From contig NZ_CP034448.1 of assembly GCF_003952465.1 (NCBI RefSeq), positions 6,363,001-6,427,000 on the forward strand: a stretch of 64,000 nt of DNA. The letters are read 5' to 3'. Shown in pieces: positions 34,769 through 45,500 of this stretch. A program made the translations under genes and the position numbers. The DNA comes from Mesorhizobium sp. M1B.F.Ca.ET.045.04.1.1 (GTDB taxonomy: Bacteria; Pseudomonadota; Alphaproteobacteria; Rhizobiales; Rhizobiaceae). The notes under the pieces are model-generated. The model was not told where the DNA came from and made no database searches. It saw only the letters and a list, made by a program, of their open reading frames with translations. Position 1 is the stretch's first letter, and every line of letters begins with the position of its first letter.

Positions 34769-36019
34769 ATGCCCATCGCATTCCCCATTCGCCTTCCGCG
34801 CAACCCGGCCGCCGCCGACCTCGACACGCTCGTCACAGGTCGAAGCGAGTCGCTTTTTGCCAACGATATCTCCGCGAGTTCCTCGAAATTGCTCGATCGG
34901 ATCTCAGGTCGGCGCATTCTCGTGATCGGCGGCGGCGGTTCTATCGGTTCGGCCACAACCGCCTTGCTTACGCGCTTCCAACCCGCGGCAATCCATGTAG
35001 TCGATCATAGCGAAAATTATCTCGCCGAGTTGGTCCGGAATCTCCGTGGAAGGCGAGAGGGCATAGCTGACGGCTTGGATTTTCGTACCTTCCCGCTAGA
35101 TTATGGAAGCCCGATTGCCGCGCGTCTGTTGGCGGACATGCGCGCCTACGATGCGGTCCTTAACTTCGCAGCATTGAAGCATGTCAGGTCGGAAAAGGAT
35201 ATTTTCTCCCTTCTCCAAATGATAGATACGAACTTGGTCCGCCACGCCCGTTTCAAGGAGTGGCTGAAGCGTTACGGTCACGCCTCGACATATTTTGCTG
35301 TATCGACGGACAAGGCGGCCAACCCAACCAGCCTGATGGGCGCTAGCAAGCGGTTGATGGAAGACCTAATCTTTGCCGTCGGTGCTCCTGAAAATGGGCG
35401 AACTACCTCGGCCCGCTTTGCCAATGTCGCCTTCTCGAACGGTAGTCTACTCCAGAACTTCGGGCTTCGGCTTGCTGCCCGCCAGCCGATTGCCGTTCCC
35501 AGGGACACCCGCCGCTACTTTGTCACGCAGGCCGAGGCTGCAGAGATCTGTGTGCTCGCAACGTTTCTCGCCCCTGACGGACACATCGTATTCCCGCATA
35601 TGGAGGCGGAGGTCCATCTCCAACCCCTGGAGAATATCGCGGCACGGTTTCTAGCGCACTTCGGGTTTGAACCCGAATTCTACGAGGACGAAGACCAGGC
35701 GCGCAACGCGGTCGATTCCGCCGCTGCGCGGGATCGCTGGCCGGTTCTGCTGACTCCGCTCGATACGAGCGGAGAGAAACCTTACGAGGAATTTCTTGGC
35801 CACGGAGAAAAAGCGGTTGAGATCGGCCTCCCGTCCCTCGCTGCCCTCCGCCACGTGCAGACGCCCGCGGTAGGTCGTCACTTATTCGAAAAGCTTGAGG
35901 AACTGGTCAACGACCCCAATCCCGCAACCGGAAAGGAAGAGGTCGTTCGTATCTTTGCGAGCGTTTTGGCCAACTTTCGACATATCGAGACAGGCCGCAA
36001 CTTGGACCAGCGGTTATGA
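34769..36019 (+). CDS. soluble NDP-sugar 4,6-dehydratase-like protein (polysaccharide biosynthesis CapD family)
   Basis: A 416-residue protein with a Rossmann region at about residues 50-65 (ILVIGGGGSIGSATTALL), NFAALKHVRSEKD, and the catalytic stretch FAVSTDKAANPTSLMGASKR, then ARFANVAFSNGSLLQNFG. It lacks the membrane half of FlaA1/CapD proteins and so is closer to PseB-like or Polysacc_synt_2 soluble dehydratases. The C-terminal about 100 residues (from about 310) are not a standard part of the family as I know it. It is part of the plus-strand island and probably makes the modified sugar used by the GtrB-like enzyme. Confidence 0.82.
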   Translation: MPIAFPIRLPRNPAAADLDTLVTGRSESLFANDISASSSKLLDRISGRRILVIGGGGSIGSATTALLTRFQPAAIHVVDHSENYLAELVRNLRGRREGIADGLDFRTFPLDYGSPIAARLLADMRAYDAVLNFAALKHVRSEKDIFSLLQMIDTNLVRHARFKEWLKRYGHASTYFAVSTDKAANPTSLMGASKRLMEDLIFAVGAPENGRTTSARFANVAFSNGSLLQNFGLRLAARQPIAVPRDTRRYFVTQAEAAEICVLATFLAPDGHIVFPHMEAEVHLQPLENIAARFLAHFGFEPEFYEDEDQARNAVDSAAARDRWPVLLTPLDTSGEKPYEEFLGHGEKAVEIGLPSLAALRHVQTPAVGRHLFEKLEELVNDPNPATGKEEVVRIFASVLANFRHIETGRNLDQRL

Positions 36020-36035
36020 TTGGGCGTATGGGACG

Positions 36036-36935
36036 ATGACCCCATCTTTGGACGAGCAACATTCTTCACAGCGTGTCGCAACGGGGACACAGGTACCGAA
36101 AATGTGCCTGGTCTGCGGCGGCCGTTACGAGGAGAGCAGGTTTCCCGGTCTGGTTCGCTGCAAGGCGTGCGGTTTTGTGGCCGCAAATCTCGACATATCC
36201 GATGAAGAACTCGCGACCATTTACGGCGAGGACTATTTCCACGGCAATGAGTATTTGGACTACATCGCGGAAGAAGAAAGCCTTCGTCTTAACTTTCGAA
36301 ATCGAATTTCCACATTGCGCTCGCTTGTATCCGACTTGGCCGACAAGGAGCTTTTCGAAATAGGTTGCGCCTACGGTTTCTTCTTACAAGAGGTCGCACC
36401 CGTTGTGAGGCGGGCATCCGGAATCGACATCTCCGCCGATGCGGTTCGTTCTGCGCAGGGCGAGAGAGGCGTTGACGCGGTTTGTGGCGACTATCTCAAA
36501 TTCGATCTCCCCCGGCCCGTCGATATCATTGCCATGTGGGACACGATAGAGCACCTAAAACGTCCGGATCTCTTTGTTTCCAAGGCGGCGAGAGATCTGC
36601 GCACCGGCGGCATTCTTGCCTTGACCACTGGCGACATCCAAAGCCTGAACGCAAGATTGCGAGGCAAAAAATGGCGGATGATCCATCCCCCGACGCACCT
36701 TCACTACTTTTCAACAGCGACCATCACCAAGCTCCTGAATCGTCACGGTTTCGACGTAATTCATGCGAGCCATCCAGGTAACTCGCGGAAATTCCGTTCA
36801 GTATTGTATTACATTTTCGTTCTGCGCATGAAACGCCCTGCGATCTACGCGGCTTTGCAGAAAATAGGCCTATTCAACTTTTCGATCACGATCAACCTGT
36901 TTGATATAATGTATATTATAGCGCAGCGACGTTAG
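36036..36935 (+). CDS. zinc-ribbon class I SAM-dependent methyltransferase
   Basis: About 299 residues from the ATG at 36036. The N-terminus has two Cys pairs, CLVCGG and CKACGF, forming a zinc ribbon. The methyltransferase core has LFEIGCAYGFFLQEVAP (SAM motif I), GIDISADAV and IIAMWDTIEHLKRPD. This layout is common in polysaccharide and nucleotide-sugar C- or O-methyltransferases. The frame extends to 35895, overlapping the previous gene; I prefer 36036 as that overlap is long and the extension has no conserved features. The C-terminus is rich in aromatic residues and may sit at the membrane. Confidence 0.82.
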   Translation: MTPSLDEQHSSQRVATGTQVPKMCLVCGGRYEESRFPGLVRCKACGFVAANLDISDEELATIYGEDYFHGNEYLDYIAEEESLRLNFRNRISTLRSLVSDLADKELFEIGCAYGFFLQEVAPVVRRASGIDISADAVRSAQGERGVDAVCGDYLKFDLPRPVDIIAMWDTIEHLKRPDLFVSKAARDLRTGGILALTTGDIQSLNARLRGKKWRMIHPPTHLHYFSTATITKLLNRHGFDVIHASHPGNSRKFRSVLYYIFVLRMKRPAIYAALQKIGLFNFSITINLFDIMYIIAQRR

Positions 36936-36949
36936 AGAAAAGCGGGAGA

Positions 36950-37318
36950 ATGCGCTTGCGAATACCACTGACAGATATTCTTTTGTTCAGCGCGTATGCT
37001 TTTTCGAGCGTTACAAGCTTGCTTGTGGTTAAAATGTGGCTTCCGGTTGCGAGAACCAATTGGAGTGAAGGGATTTTTTTAGGATTGCCGGCGATTCTAG
37101 TAATTTCTGGAGCCGCGCTATACGTAGTTAGCTTCCTGATATGGATGTTTATCTTAGCACGTTATGATCTGACTTTAGCATACCCGACAGCCATTGGTCT
37201 GACGCTGGTCTTTTCCAGCTTGGCGGCATCATTTCTACTCGGGGAAACACTGTCACTAGCGAAGCTCGGTGGGATTGCCTTGATTTTTGCAGGTATCGTC
37301 CTTGTCGTTCGAGCTTGA
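36950..37318 (+). CDS. small four-helix SMR/EamA-type membrane protein (putative lipid-sugar flippase)
   Basis: A 122-residue very hydrophobic protein with four predicted helices. DLTLAYPTAIGLTLVFSSLA and LLGETLSLAKLGGIALIFAG match the SMR/EamA fold used by drug exporters and by ArnE/ArnF-like undecaprenyl-phosphate-sugar flippases. Lying after a GtrB-like transferase and before a large membrane protein, a flippase role is more likely than drug export. The spacing to the previous gene is 14 bases and to the next 3. Confidence 0.75.
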   Translation: MRLRIPLTDILLFSAYAFSSVTSLLVVKMWLPVARTNWSEGIFLGLPAILVISGAALYVVSFLIWMFILARYDLTLAYPTAIGLTLVFSSLAASFLLGETLSLAKLGGIALIFAGIVLVVRA

Positions 37319-37321
37319 ATC

Positions 37322-40229
37322 GTGATCCCGGTGGGTCAAGATTCGCAGGAGAATCTGTTGCAAAAGTCTGAAGTCGCGGGTGCCGAAAGAATACCGCCTC
37401 GCCCGGGCATCAATACGGGTTCCGCCGCGTACCTGCCTTTTCTATCGGCAGTGCTTTTCTACGCGTTCTTCTATGTCTTGTTTTTTCACCGGCCCTCCTA
37501 GAGGGAAGAGTGCTTGCCCCGGGCGACGGATATGTCTTTTATTATCCGGCTGTTACCATCCCGTGGCGCTTGTGGGAAGCAAACATCCTCTCAGGCTACC
37601 CGGTCTTCGCCGATCCACAGTTCTTCCTTTGGTACCCACCGCGTTGGTTTTTTCGAAACTACAACGCGTTCATCATCTTTGCGTATGTGGCCGCAAGTTC
37701 GTTCACCTTTGGCTACGTTCACTGGAAGACGCGGTCGGTTGCCGCCGCTCTAGCAGCAGGCATAATCTACGGCACCGGTAGCTTTATGATGGGGCATCTT
37801 GGCCATACGTCCATCATAAACGCGGGTGGCTGCCGCTTATCGTCTGGTCAATAGAGGCGCTGGCCGAGCGCAGGACGGCAGCCCGGTTCGTGACTGGCGC
37901 CCTTACAGTCGCTCTGTGCCTTCTGAGCGGCCATCCTCAGATTTTTGTCTACGCCATGCTGCTGGCCGGCGGCTTGGCCTTGCGTAATCTGTGGGTCACC
38001 TGTGCCGACGATTCCACCACTGCCATCGGGCTGGCCACCACTTATGCAGGTCTGGTTGTGTTGGGCGTGGCTGCATGCGCCGTTCAGCTCTTGCCGCTCC
38101 TGGAATTTCGCGAACTTAGCGCACGTTCCGATGCGTGGAGCTATGGGGAGTTCGTCACGTATTCATTACCGCTTCGGCAGATCGCCACGTTGTTTTTCCC
38201 ATATCTCTATGGGGGTGCAACAAACGGCCCCATAGCCTACTTCGGAGGATTCAATCAGACCGAGCTCGCGACCTATGCCGGCCTGGGGACCCTGTTCTTG
38301 GCTGCTTGTGGGCTGCTAGCGCGGAAACGCAATGATGGTGCTGTCTTCTGGCTTGCGGCAGTAGTCGCCTCAATTCTACTGGCCACGGTCGGTGAAAATC
38401 ACCTTGGCCATCTCTTTTATCAGATTCCCATCGTCAACAGCTTTCGCGCCAGCGCCCGAAGCGCAATAGTTTTCACTTTTGCGATCGCTGTTCTGGCCGG
38501 CATGGCGATAGCTCGCCTGCAGCATGGCGAACTCAAAAGCCGCCATATTGCGTTGGCCGGCGGGATCACGCTTGGGCTCGCAATCGGGGCCGGACTGTTG
38601 ACGCTTTCATCAGCGTCTTGGGCGCAGGCGCTTCGCGATTCCGGTGTGGAGCCCCGGGCAATCATCAAGGGGGCCATTTTGCCCCCATTTGCAAGCCTCA
38701 TCGCAATGATTTGCCTCCTCTTGTCATGGAACAAGCTGGGCGGCCGCTATTTTCGAGCGATCCTGCTGATTGCTGCGATAGTTGTCGATGTCGGTCTCTT
38801 CGGCTGGAATTACGAATGGCGGCTCTCGCCAGTTCAAAAGCCAGCATCGACTAGTTTGAATGCGTTACGGGACGATTTGTTGAGTTCGAACGGGCGCCTT
38901 TTGGCGATGCCCGAGACGTTCGTTGACGATGACCTTCATCCGATACGAAACGCCCTATACGGGATACCCTCGGTCAGCGGCTATGGTCCTCTGGAGCCGA
39001 AAGCCTACCAAGAGGCAACCGGAATCGATACGGCGGGCGCCATTCAGGACGTCCCAAATCCCAGTCTGCAGCGCGTGCTCGGGATAACTCACGTCGTTTT
39101 CAACCGCGATATGTCAGGCAGCCTCCAATTTGGCTCGTGTGCTGCGGAAGCACCCGACGCGATCCTGCAGTTTGATCTTCCAGCCCCGGTACGAGCAACG
39201 GGAATCCGAGTTATCTCGAACATGTCTTGCTCGGTAACCCGTCCCGATGGCGATCCGGTCCTCACTGTTGACGTCACGCCAGAGGAAAAAGGCGGCGAAG
39301 TCGCTCTCCTCGCAGGACGTGATACGTCGGAATGGGCACACGACCGCTCCGACGTGCGAGACGTAATCAAGCATGCGCGGGCGCCGATCGAGAGTTCATT
39401 CAACGCGGGAGGCTTTAGCGGCCACGTGTACCAAGCGGAATTGCCGCTAGCGACATCCGGTCCGATCGACGTACGGCGGCTGTCGCTGCGCTTTCTGGGA
39501 AATCACGGCGGAATTCTGAGTGTGCGGAAGCTCGAGCTGACGAACGCGGAGAACGGCACGGTGTATCCGCTGAACCCCAACGCGCTGAAGCTGGGAAGCT
39601 CCGCAACCATTCGCAAGATGGACGAAGACCTGTCAGTCGCAAAACTCCGAACGGAACCCGGTGGGCTCGCCTGGCTCGTCAGCGAGGTCCGATCGGTTCC
39701 TACGGACGTTGCCGCGCAGACCGTGCGCACCGGTATGTTCCCCAATGGGCAGCCATTCGACCCGGACACTGTAGCACTGGTTGACGGGCTCGCGCCGAAG
39801 CTGGACTCAGTTCCAGCTTCGGTCGGGCAAAGAGGGAAGGTCACGCCGATTTCAGAGGACGGTGCGCGTCTTTCCCTGCGGGTAGACGCGCCCTCCCGGT
39901 CATTTCTGTTTCTGAGCCACTCATACCACCCTGGCTGGGTGGCCTACGTGAACGGGCAAAAGATGCCGCTCTATCGCGCTAACGCCGCATTTCAGGGCGT
40001 CGTCGTACCGGCGGGTACGAGCGAGGTAACCCTCGTACTAGACCCTCTTAGCCTGAAGCTGGGCGGGCTGATCAGTCTTATCGCCCTGCTGATCCTCGGA
40101 GGCTGTTTTTTTGTCAGAGGTAGGCATGTCGATTACTTGTTCCCCAGAGCGAGCGCTTCGTCGACTCAGTCCAGAACGAGCTTGCAGTCTGGGGAGGGTA
40201 GAGAGAATGCGCCTGTTGATGAGAGCTAG
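37322..40229 (+). pseudogene. YfhO-like membrane protein, two apparent frameshifts
   Basis: One gene of about 969 codons appears split over three frames. Segment 1 starts at GTG 37322 and carries the first helix (YLPFLSAVLFYAFFYVLFF) before a stop at 37499-37501. Segment 2 (to a stop at 37854) begins LLEGRVLAPGDGYVFYYPAV. Segment 3 (about 37830-40229) continues WLPLIVWSIEALAERR and has the remaining helices, then a beta-rich periplasmic part (RSFLFLSHSYHPGWVAYVNG) and a final helix. One more T in the T6 run at 37481-37486 and one more G in the GGG at 37826-37828 would join all parts. YfhO-like proteins are GT-C-type glycosyltransferases modifying wall polymers or lipids; here it may accept the sugar carried by the GtrB/SMR pair. 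The longest intact frame is 37890-40229. Confidence 0.75.
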
Positions 40230-40237
40230 CCCGCCTT

Positions 40238-41356
40238 TCAGGGTCGGCGGCTATCGAGCTGATGGTAGAGATCGGCGTAAGACTTCCCCATTCTGTCGGC
40301 GGTAAAGAGGCGAGCGTACCGATCTCGAGCAGCCTTGCCCCACTTCGCCACTTCGACCGGCGAATCGACGAACCGGTTGATTGCTTCGGCTAGCCGCATC
40401 GGGTCCGACGGAGGAACGACAAGCCCGGTCTGGCCGGCCTTGTTGACGTAGCTTGTGCCCGTTCCGATTTCGCAAGAAATCAACGGTTTGCCGCACATGG
40501 CCGCCTCGACCAGCGAAAGACCGAAGGCTTCCGATCTCTGGTTCGAAGGAAAAACGAAGCCGAGGCAGTTGCGGAGCAGAGCCATCTTGCGTGGTTCGGC
40601 TGTCTCACCAACAAAAAGCACATTATCGAGGCGCAGTGTCGCGGCCTGTTGCCTAAGTTCCTGCTTGACTGGCCCCGACCCTGCGATGACGATCTTGCAC
40701 CGCGCCTGAGAGGCAGCCTGGATCAAAACATCCAGTCCCTTGTAGTAACGCAGCACACCGACGAACAGCACGAAGGGCTCCGTGACCGTCGATCGGCACC
40801 AGGCGTCGTCGGCCTCGCTTGGCGTCGGATAAATGCCCTCCTCGATGCCGATGGGGATGACCTTCGATTTGGCCCTGAATGCCCTGAGAACAGGACTCGA
40901 CTCGAGATAGTTCGGCGATGTCGCAACGATCGCGTCGACATCCCCCAGGAAGCGCATCATCAAGGGCCGGTAGAAGGGCAGGATGAGCCGCTGCTTGACG
41001 ATGTCGGAATGATAGGTGACGACAGCCGGCTTGCCATGGCGGGACTGAAAATGCACGACATCCATGAACGGCCATGGAAAGTGGTAGTGGACCAGGTCGG
41101 CTTGCCTGGCGAGCGCACCGAACTTGCGAAAAACCTCGCGCGAGAACCCGGTCGACGCCAGCTCTAAATCCAGCCTGGCTTTTTGGGCCACATGCCCGTC
41201 GAGGCATTGCGTGTTTTCTTCCGGCGCGCGGCTCAACGAGAGCACCTGCGTTTCGACGCCGTGCCCGGCCGTGCTCTCGGCGATGGCGTGGATCGTCCGC
41301 TCTACGCCGCCGAAGGTATCCGGCCAGTACGTCTTGAAGAAATGCAGGACTTTCAA
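40238..41356 (-). CDS. GT4 glycosyltransferase
   Basis: A 372-residue GT-B enzyme. The N-terminal acceptor domain starts MKVLHFFKTYWPDTFGGVER (a glycine-rich loop); the donor domain has FVLFVGVLRYYKGLDVLIQA and the E-x7-E motif SEAFGLSLVEAAMCGKPLI. Typical of mannosyl-, rhamnosyl- or galactosyltransferases acting on lipid-linked chains. It is the last gene of the minus-strand operon and overlaps the preceding GT4 gene by 4 bases. It meets the YfhO-like gene tail to tail with 8 bases between. Confidence 0.9.
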   Translation of the reverse strand: MKVLHFFKTYWPDTFGGVERTIHAIAESTAGHGVETQVLSLSRAPEENTQCLDGHVAQKARLDLELASTGFSREVFRKFGALARQADLVHYHFPWPFMDVVHFQSRHGKPAVVTYHSDIVKQRLILPFYRPLMMRFLGDVDAIVATSPNYLESSPVLRAFRAKSKVIPIGIEEGIYPTPSEADDAWCRSTVTEPFVLFVGVLRYYKGLDVLIQAASQARCKIVIAGSGPVKQELRQQAATLRLDNVLFVGETAEPRKMALLRNCLGFVFPSNQRSEAFGLSLVEAAMCGKPLISCEIGTGTSYVNKAGQTGLVVPPSDPMRLAEAINRFVDSPVEVAKWGKAARDRYARLFTADRMGKSYADLYHQLDSRRP

Positions 41357-42504
41357 GCACGGAACTTTCGTCTTAGCCGGATGGCCTGCTCGAAGATTTG
41401 CAGCATGCCCCTGGCGTGATTCTCCCAGGTAAATCGTCCGGCATTGTTACGCGCGCCGGCGGCGATTCTGTTGCGGAATTCCGCGTCGCTACAAAGGCGT
41501 TCGAATGCCACGGCGATCGCCGCGGGATCGTTCGGGTCGACGAGGACCGCGCTGTTTCCGGCGACTTCAGGCATCGACGACGTGTTCGACGTCAGCACCG
41601 GTTTGCCGAATGACTGGGCCTCGACGATCGGGAAGCCGAAGCCTTCATAAAGCGACGGCATCGCCAAGAAAAGGCAGTTTGCATATAGAGTGGCGAGCAC
41701 GCTGTCGTCGACGAACCCCGTGAACTTGATGCTCGTCTCGAGCCCGTCGCCGCGCACCTGGTCGACGAGGCCCGTCTGCTTCCATCCCTTGCCGCCGACG
41801 ATAACTAGGTCGCAGCCGGAGCGAGCACCGGCCGGCAGCAGGCTATAGGCCGCAATCAGATTGGCGAGGTTCTTGCGCGGCTCGAGCGTGCCGACAAAAA
41901 GGGCGTAGGGCCTGGTTACACCGAGCGGCTCCAAGCTCGAAGCATCGCCTGGAGCCGGCAGCGCGGCCGTGCCGGGCGCGACCGTGCTGACCGGCGATCT
42001 CAGCCAGGGGAATACGCGCGTCAATGCGGTCGCCGTGGCCGTCGAATCGGCGGCAACGGCATCGGCGGCCTTCAACGCCGGCTTCATCAGCAGGCGGTCG
42101 CCCATCCAGGTCCGGGTTCGCATGGTCTCGGCCGCATGCAGCCAGACGAGGTCGTGGACCGTAACCACCCGTGCGATCCTGCGATCGAGAACGAAAGGTA
42201 GCCGATGCGAGGGCCCCCAGAGGACCTCTACGCGATCGCGCAACGCCAGGGAGGGCAGCACCGACTGTCCCCAGAAGGTTCTGGCGAGAGGCCCCTTGAA
42301 GCCGGCAAGCTGCATGGAAACGCCAGACGGAATATCATAGCTCGCGCTGATCGAATCCGGCGCATAAACCATCACGTCAGCGCCCTGCGCCGCCAGAGCC
42401 TGGATCGCATTATGGACGAACCGGCCGATTCCATCGGTGGCCGATGCTAGGTTTCTGCCATCGATGCCTATTTTCAAGATTCTCTCCGGAAATGATTTAA
42501 GCAA
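41353..42504 (-). CDS. GT4 glycosyltransferase
   Basis: A 383-residue GT4 protein of the WbpY/WbdC-like type. N-terminal motif IDGRNLASATDGIGRFVHN, donor-domain LFVGTLEPRKNLANLIAAYS and E-x7-E in PSLYEGFGFPIVEAQSFGKP, followed by TSNTSSMPEVAGNSAVLVDP. This set is common in mannosyl- and rhamnosyltransferases that make homopolymer O-antigens exported by Wzm/Wzt. It lies 26 bases after the 1263-residue transferase gene and is coupled to the next GT4 gene. Confidence 0.92.
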   Translation of the reverse strand: MLKSFPERILKIGIDGRNLASATDGIGRFVHNAIQALAAQGADVMVYAPDSISASYDIPSGVSMQLAGFKGPLARTFWGQSVLPSLALRDRVEVLWGPSHRLPFVLDRRIARVVTVHDLVWLHAAETMRTRTWMGDRLLMKPALKAADAVAADSTATATALTRVFPWLRSPVSTVAPGTAALPAPGDASSLEPLGVTRPYALFVGTLEPRKNLANLIAAYSLLPAGARSGCDLVIVGGKGWKQTGLVDQVRGDGLETSIKFTGFVDDSVLATLYANCLFLAMPSLYEGFGFPIVEAQSFGKPVLTSNTSSMPEVAGNSAVLVDPNDPAAIAVAFERLCSDAEFRNRIAAGARNNAGRFTWENHARGMLQIFEQAIRLRRKFRA

Positions 42505-42530
42505 CGGATTCCGGAAGACGAAATCAAGAG

Positions 42531-45500
42531 CTAATCCAGCGTCGCTATCGGCCCGTCCGGCCCAATAGGCTGGGTCTCCGTCAAGAGAATAGACTTTAGT
42601 TCCTCAACATTCTGCGACCAACTCATCCACGCTATCTGTTCGGGCTTCGGATGTTCGTCTCGCTGACGTAGGTCCAGCCAATTCCTTATCGCGCCTTCGA
42701 GACCTTTGTCGTCATCGCAGGAAAAATATGCAGCGCCGGATCCGGCAACTTCTCGAAACACCGGGATGTCACGGGCCAAGACGGGGCATCCATGTTGAGC
42801 CGCTTCAATGATAGGCAATCCAAAGCCTTCTCCCTCGGACGCCGCAATAAGGCAGGTGCTCGAACGGTACAACTGGTCCAAATAGGCATCGCTTACATCC
42901 TCGAGCCAAAAAAGATTCTTACCGAGTCGAGGATGAGTGCGCAGTCTTTCGATCAATGAAGGAAGCGTTCTGCGCTGATCATCGGGGACGCCTTTCCACC
43001 CTTCTGTACCCACGATAACCAACAGTAGCTCTTCGTTCGTATTCCACAGATATTCGAACGCGCTTAACACATCGGCGTGACCCTTACGGGGCTCAACTGT
43101 GCCAACCATCAAAAACGTTTGATGCCGCTCCAGCATGCGGAGAAATTCATTAAGTCGCTTGCCAAATTTCGGCCGTGCCGCAGGTTTACGGTCAAAATCT
43201 GCGCCGAGGTGCAAATGACTTACCAAGGGTCTATCCGCGTGAATATCAGCTTCATCATCGAGCCAGCCCAACACGTCGACGGCAACAGCCCTCGATATAC
43301 ATATCAACTGATCTGAATTTCGGCTTACTGCGCTCAACCATTTTTCATGCACAGCTCCCAGAAACTCCGGAAAGAATTCGGGGCTTTTTATCGGCAGCAA
43401 GTCATATACCTGAAATCGTATCGACACCCCACGAGACCGCCAGTAGCTGTAGATGCCTCTTTTTGCCGCCTGAGCGCTTTTCACTGGCGCATAGTCCGCT
43501 CCAAAGAAAATATCTCCTTTGCCTACGTCCACCGGGTCGTCGTCTACGCCTATTTCACCCAGACCCAGCAACCGCGACGTGAACGCTCGAGCATAGCGAT
43601 AGTGGATTTCGTCTCCATCTCCGAATAGGTAAATAGGCTCCACCCGAAAACCCCTCGGCGGGCTGCGCAATAACTCTATCAGCTGATTTCGGACTACCCG
43701 TTCAATTCCGCTGTGCAGATGTGTCAGCACATTGGCGGAAACGTCAACGAGCAACTGCCTTTGCGGTCTCAAGGATGGCAGATTCTGATCCAGTAGTTTA
43801 ATTGCCCGTAACCAATCTTGTTCCGACACGTTGGCGCACTCCATCAGTGCGAATGCCTTCAAAGCTCTGAGCTTCAGCCCTTCGGGTCCAGACGCATAGA
43901 ATTCTTCGATGGCGTCCCTATAACGCTCGGCGATGCGTCTTGGCGCTAAATTGCTCTCTACGTAGGCCCTTGCCGCCGCTCCGAGTTTGTTTCTCAATTG
44001 TTGATCGGAGCGTAGCCGGACAATCGCATCCGCTAAGTCTGTGTCAGAAAATTGATCGGCAAGCATGAAAACACAATTGCTCGGCAACTCAGCCATCGAC
44101 CCATGCGAATTAGCAATACTAGGTATACCGTATGCCATGCAATCCAATATCGCCCGAGATGACTCTCCTCTAGATTTGGCTCTCAGTTGAACTGCGATAT
44201 CAGTAATAGCCAAATACTCTTCATATACATCCCGATCGCAGAAACCGGTAATTATCAAGTTAGCTTTATTTCTGAATTTTTCTTTTAGATTTGAAATATA
44301 ATCTCCATATTCGCCACCGTCCATCTCTCCCACGAAAATGAGATGGCAATCACCCTTTTTATCCATTTCAGCCTCAAGCCAAGCCAGAAGAAGACGGTGG
44401 TTAAGCTTGGTGTCTGCCATCATTCCGAAGCAGCAGCATAGGAAATCGTTTGCCCCGAAGCCATGTTTGGCGCGTATGGAAAGTCGATCGGCCGCCCCTG
44501 GTAGGCTGTGCATTTGTGGAATTACTCTCCACGATCTGTAGAACGATCGATCGTAGAAATGGCTTGCAAAACTGATCGCATGATCACTGTGCACAATTGT
44601 GCCGAGCGAATCCATGATTAGGGCAGCGTTCGCAGGAAACTCCGCAAGCAATTTTTGGTGATTGCCGTATTGGTAATCCGTTAGCGCCGAATATCCGTGA
44701 GATTCATATATTCTTTTCTTCCAGTAATTTTTCCGTCCGGCGGCAAGTTCCAAATGCGCACTAACGCCGCTCAGGAAGAAATCGTGCAGAGTTATGACGC
44801 CTGGATAGGCCGCTATAGAGTCAAGCATGTGTGTGTGAAAAACAGAGTTACCAATCTGATAAATGACTCTTTCGTAATCACCATAGTTAGATTTGAATGT
44901 TTCAAAATCCTCTATTGTCATTTCTGAAAAACTCGCCGGAACGCTTGCGGCTGGCTTGCTAAGGACAATCGCATCGACTTCGTAATGCTCCGCCAATGCG
45001 GGCAGAAGCTCGCCGCTGTAGTCTGCAATGCCCGTCCGGTCGCCCGGAAGCGGAGATATGTATGCAAGTCGAGGCCGAGGCGCGGCGCTCTCTTGTCGAA
45101 CTCGGCGTTCGTGGTGCTCTTGCAGAGCATCCCACGCCAATTGTGCGCTCTTGGCCCAACTGAACTCTTTTGCCCTCATCACGCCATGTCGCATAAGTTC
45201 GCCTCTGAAACCGTCGTCGGTCAGAACAAGCGTTAACATCCGGGCAATGTCGCGCTCGCTGGATGGATCAAAGAGGGCATCGGTGCGTCCGATTACTTCC
45301 GGAATGCTGGTTCGATCCGAACCGATCACAGGCGCGCCACATTGCATAGCTTCCAGTGCGGGAAGCCCGAAACCCTCGTGCATCGAGGGAAGGCAGAACA
45401 CCTTGCACATATTGTAGAGAAGAATTAGATCTGAGTCTGGAATGTTACTTATCGTAAGTATTTCGTTGCGTCTCAAACCGTATTCTTCTGCAATACTATA

